Below are positions 10,307 to 20,855 of a DNA stretch of 64,000 nt, piece by piece. A model generated the notes under the pieces. The model had not been told where the DNA came from and ran no database searches. It was given only the letters and a program-made list of their open reading frames with translations. How positions within the stretch are numbered: the first letter of the stretch is position 1; each line of letters starts with the position of its first letter. The stretch spans positions 4,904,148 through 4,968,147 of the forward strand of contig CM030931.1 of the NCBI GenBank assembly GCA_018136815.1. Direction: 5' to 3'. The stretch is from Isochrysis galbana (lineage: Eukaryota > Haptophyta > Isochrysidales > Isochrysidaceae). Both the position numbers and the translations under genes were made by a program.

Positions 10307-11157
10307 TGTCGCATTCGCGAATCGACACTCGTTAGGCTTCGCTCTTCTCTTCGTCGTTCGGTATTTATCGTTATAATTCTCTGCTTTCTCTCGTTCTCGG
10401 TCAAAAGCTTCGCTTGGATGCATGGGATCGGGGGTTGTGGAGCGCTCTCTCTCTTTCTCTCGAAAAAGAAGGGAAGTTTCCCCACCTTTCTTCCTCCCAG
10501 GCGCCTCGCAGATAGGTTTAATTTGCTATCTCCCCTGCGGTTCTTTATCTGCTTCTGGGGGCAATCAGGTTTAATTTGCGACCTCTTCGCATCTCCCCCT
10601 TAGGCACATCGCACTCCTTTCGTCTTATTTGGTAGGTCTCTTGGAATCCTGCGTAGCAAGATTGCCCCTCGATTCCGTTATGGTGCGATTCCCGTGCCAG
10701 ACAAGATCGCCGACAGATCGCCCTTTGATCGTCGTCCGTTGTTGTCTGATCGGAGTGTTTGGGTTTGATTTCAGTCGAGTTATGTGAGAAAGTCGTGGGG
10801 CGAGAGTCGGGGTGTTTTCCTGGGTGTCGTTGTCCGTCGTCCTGTCGTCAGTCGTCATCCGTCGTCGCTCTCGCTCTCGTCGCTCTCGCTCTCGTAACAC
10901 TCAGACCCTACAGCCTCGCCTCTCCTCGCCAGCCCCTGCCATCACAGCCCTCCTCACACTCGCCCTCGCCTCTCGCTACTCGCTCGATGTCGCTCTCGCC
11001 GCCGTCCTCGCCCTCGCTCAAGCCCGCCTGCCCGCCTTCCTCTGCTGACGGGCTTCAGCCCGTCAGCACCTCCGAAGTGGTCTCCCTCTCCGCGCCTGCC
11101 GCCGGCTTCGCCCCTTCCTCATTGCCCTCAGGCCCTATGGGCCATCACAATTCGTCA
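10307..11157 (+). repeat. 5' LTR of E2
   Basis: Starts TG and ends CA. It contains the gag ATG (MSLSPPSSPS…) at 10987, exactly 57 codons before the LTR end. It also contains a perfect hairpin at 11044-11067 (GCTGACGGGC-TTCA-GCCCGTCAGC). The last 262 bases recur as the truncated 3' LTR. Confidence 0.85.
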
Positions 11158-11245
11158 GGTGTAGAATCCTTCCCGGTGCGTCCCGCGCTGGACGTCTCAA
11201 TGGGGGTCACCCCCACCTCTGCAGAGTCGGGCATCATGCCTGCCT

Positions 11246-12787
11246 ACTCGTTATATCGTCGATTCCGCTCTCGCCGTCAACAAGACTCTCGCCGACACGG
11301 GAGCCGGCCCCTCGGTTGTGACCACCGAGTTGTTGGCTGCATTGCCCCGCGACGCTTGCGTCTTGATCGAACACGCTTCGGACCGACCTGCCGTTGTCGG
11401 ACCGGATGGTAACCCCCTCCGTACCCGCGGCTATGCCACGTTGGTCTTCTCTCTCTCCGGTGTCGAATTCCGACACCGTTTCCTCGTTGTCGAAGGCGCG
11501 CCTATGCTTCTCCTGGGAAACGATTTCCTGGAAGCATACGCCGCTTGTATCGAACTGTCGCCTGATGCGAAACGTGATGGCCGCTTGACCCTTGTGGTCA
11601 ACGATCGTCGCGTTCCATCCCTCGTATCTACTCGCCCTCGTATCTCTTCGGCACCGCTAGTCGCTATGATCTCCGCCGACTCGCCTCAGGCGGATGACTC
11701 GCCGCTCGTCCCCATCGCGGACGATCTCTCATCCTGCCAGGCTCACGGCGAGTCGCCGCCGGCGATGCCGTCTTCGATTCCATTGCCGCCCCTCGATCCC
11801 GAGCTCGAGCCGCCCCCTCGTTTCGACTTCACTCGCAGTCCTCCTTCGTCTCCTTCTCCCTCGTTCGCCGCTGTCGATGTCGAGCCGCTTTTCGCAAAGG
11901 GATCCCCGTCGTCGGCTGCCTCGTTGAAAGAGTTTGCTCTGTACACCAGGCAGCCCATCACCATCCCCGCGCGATCGAAGGGTACGTTCTCCGTTCGCCT
12001 GCCTTTGGAGGTCATCGAGAACTACCCCGACTCCGCCATTCTCGTCGACCGTCTACCGCCCCGTGACGGCCTCGATTCTCCTCCGATGGTCGCCACCAGC
12101 GTCGAAACCCCCACCCCGGAGGGGGAGGTGTTGGTCACCGTCTGGAACCTGGCGCCACGTCCGGTAACTCTTCCTGCGTACTCGCCGGTGGCGTCAGCTC
12201 ACATCGAGTACAAGTTGCACGAGGCGCGGTCGACAGCCGCCGGTGATGGAGACGACCCCGAGTCCTCGCTCACCGAGGCACAGCGCGCGCTCCTCGACGC
12301 TATCACCATTGACCCCGACAAGCAATTGTCGCCGTCCCAGAAGCAGCGCGTACGCTGCCTGCTGGCACGGCATATCGACGCGTTCGCCCTCGACCCGAAG
12401 AACCCTCGGCACACGCACGTCATGGAGGTCGAGCTGCCTCTCCTCCCCGGTGCTACAGCCCACCGACACGCTCCGTCCAAGATGGGTGACGAGGGCCGCG
12501 CCATCGTCGACAAGCACGTCGCTGAGATGGAGGCGGCGGGCATCATTCGTAAGTCCAATTCGCCATGGGCTTCGCGGGTTGTTCTCGTCGGCAAGAAAGA
12601 CGGATCCGTTCGCTTCTGCGTCGACTATCGGGACACGAACTCGAAGCTTCGCATCTCGGACAGCCCTCTACCGCTCACCGTCGAGGCTATCGACCGTCTA
12701 TCTCGAGGCCAAGGTTCTCGAGATTCTCTTTTCCTTTGTCTGCTCGATCTTGCCTCCGGCTTCTGGTGCCTGCCCATCAAGGAAGAG
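11246..12787 (+). pseudogene. E2 Pol fragment: aspartic protease and N-terminal RT
   Basis: A 514-codon open frame. The start of the homology carries the retroviral-type protease signature LADTGAGPSVV, then ILGND-like LLLGNDFLEA. A long Pro/Ser linker leads to RT: PSKMGDEGRAIV, then VVLVGKKDGSVRFCVDYR, then the motif with the first catalytic Asp, LLDLASGFW. The frame runs straight into the 3' LTR after CLPIKEE, so the RT palm (including the YxDD box), RNase H and integrase are missing. Most of gag between 11158 and 11245 is also deleted. It could act only as a source of protease. Confidence 0.9.
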
Positions 12788-13127
12788 AACACTCAGACCC
12801 TACAGCCTCGCCTCTCCTCGCCAGCCCCTGCCATCACAGCCCTCCTCACACTCGCCCTCGCCTCTCGCTACTCGCTCGATGTCGCTCTCGCCGCCGTCCT
12901 CGCCCTCGCTCAAGCCCGCCTGCCCGCCTTCCTCTGCTGACGGGCTTCAGCCCGTCAGCACCTCCGAAGTGGTCTCCCTCTCCGCGCCTGCCGCCGGCTT
13001 CGCCCCTTCCTCATTGCCCTCAGGCCCTATGGGCCATCACAATTCGTCAGAAGCTCAATGTTATTATTGCAAAGCTAATCACGCCCCCCCCCCACTCCCA
13101 AACACCCCCAGCTACGCGTGCTGAGTT

Positions 13128-13250
13128 TTCATCTTCTTCGTCTTTTTTTCTCACATCCCTCTTCCTCGTCGTTCTGCTGGCAGGCGACGGTGTCGCTTGG
13201 CTGATCTTGGGTGGCGAGGGGGATATGAAGGTTGTGCCATATTGGTTGTG
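13128..13250 (-). pseudogene. Partial copy (a) of the 'VGDYSDEY' repeat-borne ORF
   Basis: The minus strand gives the C-terminal part of the family (DQPSDTVACQQND … CEKK), similar to copies at 18030, 31650 and 42900. It lies right beside the end of the subterminal array (13055-13085), suggesting that array and ORF belong to one element. Confidence 0.65.
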
Positions 13251-13539
13251 AGAGCGCTCCTTCTCGCGTAAGAAAAGAGGGTTTTATGTCGAGTTCTCTG
13301 AAGTTCGCAAGGGCCTCTTTCCAGAAGGTTGGAAGCGCCGGGTTCCCTCTGATGCTGCCCGTCAACATATTTGTAGGGACCGCTGAGAGGACAACGCCTC
13401 TTCCCAGACCGGTCCTACAGAACCATGCATCGAGGCCATGTTTCCATAATGCCTTCCTCGCATTTAGGTAGTTTAGGATCCATTTGGCTTGCAGTGCTTT
13501 CACGTGAGCCGACCAGTCCAGGAGCCCTAGCGCCTCCCG

Positions 13540-13735
<196 letters not shown>

Positions 13736-13736
13736 C

Positions 13737-13945
13737 CCCGTTTGCTCTCGGGGGATTTCATCTCCCCCCGATAGCTACTGGGGGATCCGCTTACGGCACC
13801 CCCCATGAGCGATCTCCCAACAGCTCTCGGGGGATTTTCTCGGTCCCCCGGTAGCTCTCGGTGGGGCTGTTGGCGATCGGGAGAAAATTTCCTCCCGATA
13901 GCTCCTGGGGGCCCCCGAGAGCTCCTGGGGGGCGTTGGCTCCTGG
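13737..13945. repeat. Short imperfect tandem repeats (CCCCCGATAGCTCCTGGGGG type)
   Basis: About eight diverged copies of a ~20-30 bp unit pairing a C run with a G run around AGCTCTCG/AGCTCCTG. Each copy can form a small hairpin. Confidence 0.65.
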
Positions 13946-13946
13946 G

Positions 13947-14016
13947 GGGTAACATATACATAACTATGGACATTTGATCGCTCAATTCGACTGATGCCCC
14001 ACAATTGACGGAACGA
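13947..14016 (-). repeat. Inverted repeat, left copy (pairs with 17807-17885)
   Basis: Its reverse complement begins AGGTGTCGTTCCGTCAAT and continues to ATCAAATGTCCATAGTTATG. The right copy has the same blocks in opposite orientation. The pair brackets the Erv46/ERGIC3 gene. Confidence 0.7.
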
Positions 14017-14169
14017 CACCTCGATGCGGGTGGTCGTCTGGTGGTTCTCATCGCCGGTGTGCGCGATCATCTACCAGGTATGTGGCACCGAAAAAAATCC
14101 TCAAATTTCCTCAATTCTGAGATGGTCATTTTTAACCCCTAATAAAGAACACTGTTTGACCGCCCTAGC

Positions 14170-14517
14170 TGTGGGTGGTGTGGCCGGACCACGGGCCGTG
14201 TGGCGCGACCTGGGTCGCACGCACCTGCTCGGCCTCTGAGGGCGGCCGCGGCCGCTTCGCCAGGGACTGGTCCATGGGGGCAGGGGGGCCGCCCTCGGCA
14301 GGGGCCCCGGAGGAGAGGGGAGTCACGCCGGCGCGCTCCATCGCAACGAAGTATTAACTTAGTTGTTAGTTGGCCGAGCCCTTGTGTAGGTAGTATGTAG
14401 TGTACAAGGGAAGTAGCCTCAAGGCAGGTGGAGGGGGGAAAGAGTTAAGGGGGAAAGGGCTTGGTTACACGGTAGTCCCATAGCCAAGGGCGAGGCGAGA
14501 ATATTAAAAGGTGTTTT
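14170..14517 (+). mobile_element. LINE copy with inverted 5' head joined to 3' tail
   Basis: The left half is the 5' head in reverse: the minus strand reads MERAGVTPLSSGAP… from an ATG at 14342, the same start as at 30109 and 28141. The right half is the 3' untranslated region in forward orientation (caaggcaggtgg … ggcgagaatattaaaagg) ending in oligo-T. The two meet at the 5' terminus (…ttagttg). This is the geometry produced by twin priming. From 14518 to 14882 I see no gene. Confidence 0.65.
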
Positions 14518-14882
14518 TTTACTCTTGCCCTAGAGTGCCACAATCACATTGAGCAACCTACAACATGTAGAATGTGAGCATACCGAGATGTGTGACGAAG
14601 GTATTTTGTGTTCGTTCAAGAGGTGCGGGCGGGCATCAACGGCCGGAGAGGCATGCACGTCCGCGTCATTCCGAGCAATCGCAACTGCAGCGCACACATC
14701 AACACGTCTTGCAGCGCAAAACGCCTAGGCCCATGCGCGCGCAGCACTGTACGCCCGCATTGCAGACGGAGTGCAACACAATGCAATGCTATTACGCATC
14801 GGCTGCAGCTGCGATTGTTGCCGCCTGACGACGAGGACCACGTCCGAATTTGAGAGCACGGGATAACAAGCAATTTCGCAGC

Positions 14883-17428
14883 CTATCGCGTAAACCTATG
14901 GATGAGCGCGTCGCACATGCCGGCTACCGTAAAGACCCCACCGATAATTGCACAAAGGCCTGTTAGGAAGGACGTCAACGACCTTCGGCGCTCGCTGACC
15001 TAGCCGCACACGGTCAGGAAGGGTGGAAGTAAGCATTTAATGTGCAAAGTAAGCATTCAATGTGCAAATAGGACAAGGGCTCCTATGAACGACATAATTG
15101 CACAATGATCTACGACCGAGAAAGTTGGCCAGCGGCGTAGCGTTGCCGAACTCCCATCCCGCATCCCGGCTCACTGACAATGAATCGCATACGAGCAACG
15201 CTCGATCCACCCCACATAGCCCGTTGTCCGCCGTGCGTGAGCTCATGAACTCTCTTGGTTATCGATTGAGACAACATCAATGTAGCGCAGCCGCCGCACC
15301 TTAGCCATGATGGGTGAGATCTCATAATGGAAATAGACGGCGGGCATCTTGTCAGTCTCCCTAGTCGTACGAAAGAGCTCGTTGTACGAATACTGGTTGG
15401 TGTTGACAACTGGACCGCGAAGAGGCTCATAGATCGTCGGGACAATTTTGATATAATATTGAGAGAACCCGGAGCCGCCTTCGAGTGATTTTGATTTACC
15501 ATCGAGAGGGTTCACGATCCCCGGATACGGATCGCCTGAATGATTCGACCAAGGCGAAAAGTCATGCATCTATCCCATGGTATTCTGACATGGCCGCGGG
15601 AGAGGCTGGAGGTCGATGCGAGGCTTGGGGGACCAGCCTCACCAAATGAGACTGAGTGTATTTCGTGCGACACGTTCAGTCCATCGCGATCCTTGAAGAC
15701 GGCCATAAGCGTTGTGTGCTCCTCATGCGTCAGTGCGATGTGGAAATTCCCTGCCACCCTGTTTACAACAATATGGCCCTCTAAGTGGCAACCCTCCCCG
15801 ACGTGCCTGGAAAACGAAGGCAAGACCAATGGTTGACCACAACGAAGACATTGCCTGTCTGGTGCGTGCGCCGCCTGATTGTCATGACAGAGCATGCACA
15901 TTCGACATGGGGCCACGATAGTAGGCACAGCGCATGCTCGCAATGGCTCGAAATGAGTCAGTTGCGCTCTGAACAGTGTTCTGAGCAGTGTTTGATGGGC
16001 CACACGATATGTGCGCGAACCCCACGTACTTGCGAAGCTCTTCAATGGCGGCTTTGTCTTCCCGCAAATGAGGTGAGAGCGCTGCAAGCAACGCGGACCT
16101 ATGGGGAACGCAACGCAACGAATCAACAGTTGGAACACTCATAAAGCCCGTCGGGTGAAGCCCTGATCCGGAAAGACAAAACTCATGGGCCACATCAGAT
16201 TGCACACAGGATTACCATGCATGCTCAAGAGAGGCAGATGGCTAGGCAAACTGCGAGTAGGCAGCGTGACCAAGGCAGCACAGCAACTCACAGCATCGCA
16301 TCTTGAGAGAGCACAGCAGGTCCTAGATCACGATGTTCTCCAAAGAGCGGGCGGCGTTGTGGCACGTCCCTTGCTGGATTTCCACGGCCATCAGACTTTG
16401 CGGGTACATCGGGCAGTGCTCTCCCCATTTTATCAAGGCGCGTTTTTGTGATGTACCTCATGGTGTCCTGCGCATGATTTCCTAAGCGTTTGGAGAGAAG
16501 GCAGCAAGGCGTGAACAATTGCGCTCTCGTAGAGCCGCTGCTCCATAGTTTCTGCGCCGTATCCCCGCCTACTACACATATGACCACCTAGGGCCACCAT
16601 ACCAGAGATGTCGAGCGTATCAAGTGTTATCGTCGAGCAAGGCAGTGCGGGAAAGCTCATGTTCAAGTTGATGCGGAGGGTAGAGCCTCGTGAGGTGTCC
16701 ACCTAATCTTGCCAAGCAGCACAGTTAGCCCATTGCACTGGACCTTTGCAAAGGGAGCAGCCATCCATAGCCCAATACTTCTGTTTGAATACGTCAAGTA
16801 CACCACCAACAATCGGCTTCTCGTCACAGAACACTAGCATTGTGTACCCTCCACCAGGAAGCAAGCCGGGAGGTGCAACGTAAGTTTAGGGCGGAGATGG
16901 CTGAAACGCACATAGAGATGATCCACGGTCGAGACGGAGAAGTAGTCGGCGGTCTCGACGCAAGTGAGCAGTGCGATCAGGGCCGCGCACCTGTGAATAA
17001 TCAAGGGCAGGTGAGAGAGCAGACAAAACAAGAGGGGGAGGAACTCAATGCAGGTATGAGATGGGGAAAGAGAACAAGGTGGTACATTGAGGATGAACGA
17101 GCCAATCCAGGCCATACATAGTAGGCAAGAGCAAGAGATTGAGAGCGAACGAGCCGACGAGAGCGGACGGGGTGGGAACGAGAGAGTGATTGCGAGCAAA
17201 CGGGCCAGTGAGAGCGGGCGGGGCGGGAGAGACCGAGATATAGCGGGATGGGGGAGGAAGGGAGGGGGGGAGGGAGAGAGGGAGGGAGGGAGGGAGCGTG
17301 CGCTGAGCCGTGGGCGGCTGCGCGGGCGGGGAATAGACGCACGTGATGGAGACGATCGCGCCCGCCCTCGTCTTCTGCCGGAACTCGCGCAGAGTCTTGG
17401 GGTAGACGTCGAGCGCCGCAAACCGCAT
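14883..17428 (-). CDS. ERGIC3: Erv46/ERGIC3-type ER-Golgi cargo receptor
   Basis: Minus-strand exons: 17428-17343 (ATG; MRFAALDVYPKTLREF), 16990-16912 (first membrane helix CAALIALLTC, then ETADYFSV), 16702-16598 (VDTSRGSTLRINLNMSFP…CSTITLDTLDISG), 16467-about 16408 (DTMRYITKTRLDKMG), then an unresolved stretch, 15806-15643 (GEGCHLEGHIVVNRVAGNFHI…HSVSFG), 15535-15300 (DPYPGIVNPLDGKSK…IKIVPTIYE…NTNQYS…FHYEISPIMAK) and 14999-14883 (last helix FLTGLCAIIGGVFTVAG, stop). These blocks follow Erv46 from end to end: two helices near the termini with a large lumenal domain. Erv46 with Erv41 cycles in COPII/COPI vesicles to retrieve or sort cargo. The cysteine-rich part of the lumenal domain, between 16407 and 15807, could not be modelled with confidence: candidate coding at 16098-16030 does not give a clean phase. 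Confidence 0.9.
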
Positions 17429-17724
17429 CGCGCCGCCGCGGGCGCCGCCGCCGCCGCCCGGCGCGCTGAGCGAAGAAAGAGGAGGGAAAGGGGAAAGGAG
17501 AGGGGAAGGTGAGAAGGAAATGGCAGAAAGGGGGATAAAAAAACAAAAACAGAGAGGAGGCGAGAGAAGAGAAGGAACGAGAAACGAGGAGACGAGAGAT
17601 GTCTGAATGAGTTTTGTAGTAGAAAGAAGTTCTTAGTCCCGTGGGGAGTTGATTATGTGTTGATCCTTCGCCGTCGCTAGACTCATGTTACAGTCCATCA
17701 CGTACTCGCTACCAGCTCTGAGAT

Positions 17725-17806
17725 CTGAGATAGCCTATGGGCATAGGTACATCCTTACCGACTTCTATAGGATACACTTCGACAAGACTCGTTTCTCCAC
17801 AGGCCA
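17725..17806 (+). pseudogene. Fragment of LINE ORF2 C-terminal region
   Basis: Translation HRYILTDFYRIHFDKT matches WRYILTDFYNVHYGNA in the LINE at 33190 and WRYIIRDFYRVEF in the one at 46500. Only about 25 codons remain, directly followed by the right inverted repeat. From 17430 to 17724 I see no gene, only the 5' flank of ERGIC3. Confidence 0.65.
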
Positions 17807-17885
17807 CAGGTGTCGTTCCGTCAATCACAATCACAATCATGGGACATCACTCAAATGGAGCCATCAAATGTCCATAGTCATTTAT
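17807..17885 (+). repeat. Inverted repeat, right copy (pairs with 13947-14016)
   Basis: Begins AGGTGTCGTTCCGTCAAT and later reads ATCAAATGTCCATAGTCAT. It shares GTTCCGTCAA with the terminus of the subterminal-array element, so the two families may be related. Confidence 0.7.
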
Positions 17886-18025
17886 ACAAAAATATAAAAT
17901 ATTCACATACACCCTATTGTCGACTTCACATCGCGCCGCGCGCTTTCAGAACGCGCCTTTCAGACCTTTCACAAAACCGGTCATGGAACACTACAGGTGG
18001 CAGGTGGCAGATAAGGCAGCCTTAA

Positions 18026-18480
18026 ACCTTCACATCTTCTTGGTCTTCTTTTCCTTCTCCGCGTCCTCGATCCTGTGGATGGTGTCAATGTCGTTCTGTT
18101 GGCAGGCGATCACCCTGGCCTCATTCTGGGTGACGAGGTCCGTGATGCGTGAGAGGACGGCCAGACGGCCTTCTCGTCCTGCATCGAGACAGAGTTTGCC
18201 AGCTGCCCGGCGCACATGCACCATGGGACTCTTTTCATCGTACGCGACCGCCTTAATGTGTTCCATGCAGAGGTACGCGACGGCCGCCTCGTCTCCAATG
18301 TATTTGGTCTTTGGGATCTTGGAGTACTCGTCGGAGTAGTCGCCGACGAGCATGAGCTTGGCCTTGTACCAACGGCCCAGGTATGTATGGCTCGATGAGT
18401 GCCCACATCGACATCGACGGATAGCGTTCCTTGCCGCACGATGAAGAGGACGCTGTCCCCAGTCTCCACTTCAGCGAGCA
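18026..18480 (-). pseudogene. Copy (b) of the 'VGDYSDEY' ORF family, frame broken
   Basis: An open 107-codon minus-strand frame starts MLVGDYSDEYSKIP and runs through AAVAYLCMEHIKAVAYDE, VRRAAGKLCLD and RITDLVTQNEA to EKKTKKM. Upstream sequence continues the homology in other frames (…CGKERYPSM…), so the N-terminal half is frameshifted. No known family is recognised. From 18481 to 18830 there is no supported gene. Confidence 0.65.
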
Positions 18481-18839
18481 GGGTCTTCCGCGTGAGCTGC
18501 ATGTGCCCGACGAGGTCGTGGTGACAAGCGCCGCGGCGTGAGGTGTGCTACAAGAGTCAAGAGTGCAGAAGTCATGGAGCACTTGAAGAAGCCTGCGGAC
18601 AAATTGTCGTTGTCTACCGTAGGTTCTCGTGTAGTGGAGGCGGGTGGTGACCCTGTCACCGCGCTGAGCGAGGAGCAACGAGCTCTACTCGACTCAGCCG
18701 CCTCAAGCACGCGACAGACCATCTTTTGGAGTTGTCGTTGTTGTCGTGTGTGTCATCTCCCTCGCGCTAGAGCGAGTGGCCGCGGCGAGCCGCGGCCCTT
18801 CCCTCCTGGCTCTGGCGCCCCCGTCTTATCTTACCCAAA

Positions 18840-19790
18840 CGGGGCGAGAAGACACGTTTCTGCCGGAGGGGAGAGCTGCCGCTCCCCCCTCCCCTCCCTC
18901 TTCCCTATTCCTCCTCTCTTCCCTGCGGCGGGGGCCCATGGCGCGCGCCTGCGGCCCCTCTTCACGTCCCCAGATGGCCTGCAGGGGCCTGGGAGCACAG
19001 CTCAGGGGGCAAGTGAGGCTGGGGCATGGCCCTGGCCCCTCCTGCCTCTCCCTCGCTGGCGCTCCGAGCCCCTGCGGGTCGACTGGAGCTGGCTGGGGGC
19101 TCCTGATCAGGGGGGCCCAGGGGGAGGAGGGGCTGGTCAAAGGGATGGGTTGGCCACGACAGGCCAGGGCGGGCGATTCAGGCGTGCTTGTGGGGAGAGG
19201 GATGGGTCAGCAGGGCTGTGTGCTCCTCGCAGGCCATCAGGCGTGCCAGGAGAGTGGGTGGTTCCTCCCCCATGGCAGGGGAGGAGTGGAGAGAGAGGGG
19301 GGCTCGTGCCCCCCCAATACTTGGTTGACCCATGGGGGGGCACGAGCCCCCCCCTCTCTCCACTCCTCCCCTGCCATGGGGGAGGAACCACCCATCCTCC
19401 TGGCACGCCTGATGGCTTGCCAGGAGGCCACTGCCCTACTGACCCACCCCCTTCCCCACAGGCTCGCCCCATTCGCCCATCCTGGCCCCTCGTGACCTCG
19501 TGACCAGCCCATCGCTCCAACCCCCCCTCCCCCCCTGGTCGACAGGCAGACAGGTGCAGATTGGGGGCCCCAGAGGCTCAGGAGCGCCAGCGAGGGAGAG
19601 GCAGGGGAGGCCAGGGCCCAGCCCGAGCCTCCTCTGCCCCCTGAGCTGGCCTCCAGGAGCCTCCAGGGGTCGCCAGGGGCAGCTGCAGGCCTGCCGCGGG
19701 CGCGCCATCGCGCGTGCCTGCAGGAGACAGGAGAGGGGAGAGAGAGCGCGGAGCGCGGAGAAGGGGGTGGGCGGAGCGAGAGCTCCGCTC
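18840..19790. mobile_element. GC-rich fold-back (inverted-repeat) element
   Basis: Two arms of about 470 bases face each other around a spacer at 19317-19332 (aatacttggttgaccc). The inner ~85 bases of each arm are nearly perfect complements (19232-19316 versus 19333-19417); outer parts are diverged but alignable. The centre carries the LINE-type 5' head (CATGGGGGGGCACGAGCC), so the structure can be read as two heads joined back to back. Part of the right arm recurs at 1-196 and part of the arm sequence at 41530-41900. Open frames here are compositional. Confidence 0.75.
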
Positions 19791-20089
19791 ACCGGAAAAT
19801 AGGTAAGTCCCGCACCTGTTTACAGGATAAGTCGGGGCTGAGACCGCCGCCCACTCGGAGACACAGGAGGAAGGGGGGGAATGATCACCGGGGGGAGGCG
19901 CGGGCCACCGGACGCCATATCTAAGCCCTTCACCCCTATCCCTATCCCCCTAGTAGTGCACGGGGGGAGTCGCCTTATGGCGGGGGGAGAAGGGCCGGGG
20001 GAGTGGGGGTGTAGAAAGTTTTCCTACGTGAGTAGAAAGTAGAGTGTCCACGGCCGCGTGTGCGGTGAGACTATTAAAAGGTTTAATCG

Positions 20090-20128
20090 TGCCCCCCCAT
20101 GGGCGAACTAAGTATAAACTTAGTTGCG
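20090..20128 (-). repeat. Inverted LINE-type 5' head fragment
   Basis: The reverse strand reads AACTAAGTTTATACTTAG then TTCGCCCATGGGGGGGCACG, identical to 10054-10094. From 20129 to 20855 (3' flank of the next gene) no other feature is seen. Confidence 0.65.
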
Positions 20129-20855
20129 CAAGCAAGTGCAAGTAGCAAATACTACTATTTACTTAGTTTACGTAAGCCACTATAAATACCACCATGTTTG
20201 CTTAGCCTACAATTCGCACTCCCACTTCTATGCCCAACATGATGCACATGCCAGACTATGTCTCGTCACACACATGCATGTGCCACCAACACGCCAACAC
20301 AGATTTGTCCTGTAGGATGCCCACGAAAGGGGTCTACGCAGGAGCTGCGCAACGATGAAGGTTTACATGTGTGCGTGTGCGGCACACACGATGCGGTCAT
20401 CCCAAGAATTACCCCATGTAGGTGCAGCATTGTCTTTGTGCGGCCTATCATGGGCGTCGCCTGCCTTATGCGGAACAACGGTGGAGTATGCGCAACATCG
20501 CAATTGCCGCGTCACTGCTCGGATGTGTGCGGCTGCGGACTTAGTGATCGCCGGGAGGCTAGGTGACGTACAGTCCGTCTCATGTTCTCGCTAGACTCGT
20601 GTTGGCGCCCATCCCACAATGCCCCTTATGTAGCACGGTCAAGTGCAGGTTCACGTGGGCTCTGTCCTGGATTCCCACTGGGGCGCACGCAAACCAAATG
20701 AAATGACCTGTGTGCGGGACGGCCAAGGGTGCGAAGAAATGGGAGCTGTCTTCCCGCTCCACAGGGATGCACACGAGCCGAATGTTCTGGCAGGCATTGC
20801 GTTGTTAGTCCGAGTGAAAGTGCTATCGAGGACAACCGACGCTATCCCAATTTTT

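Larger units (their letters stand above)
10307..13049 (+). mobile_element. Gypsy-type LTR retrotransposon E2, internally deleted
   Basis: The 5' LTR is 10307-11157 (TGTCGCATTC…TTCGTCA). The 3' LTR survives only as 12788-13049, identical to 10896-11157. The element is flanked by GAAGC at 10302-10306 and 13050-13054, a 5-bp target duplication. Removing it rejoins the next unit of the subterminal array. Between the LTRs are a stub of gag, the protease and the start of RT. RNase H, integrase and the U3 of the 3' LTR are deleted, so it cannot move by itself. The LTR shares an 'aggtttaatttgc.atctcccct' block with E1. Confidence 0.9.

Noticed and set aside
18538..19520. Frames of up to 321 codons in the fold-back element
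   Set aside because: Gly/Pro/Arg-rich on both strands with mirror-image content; explained by the inverted repeat.
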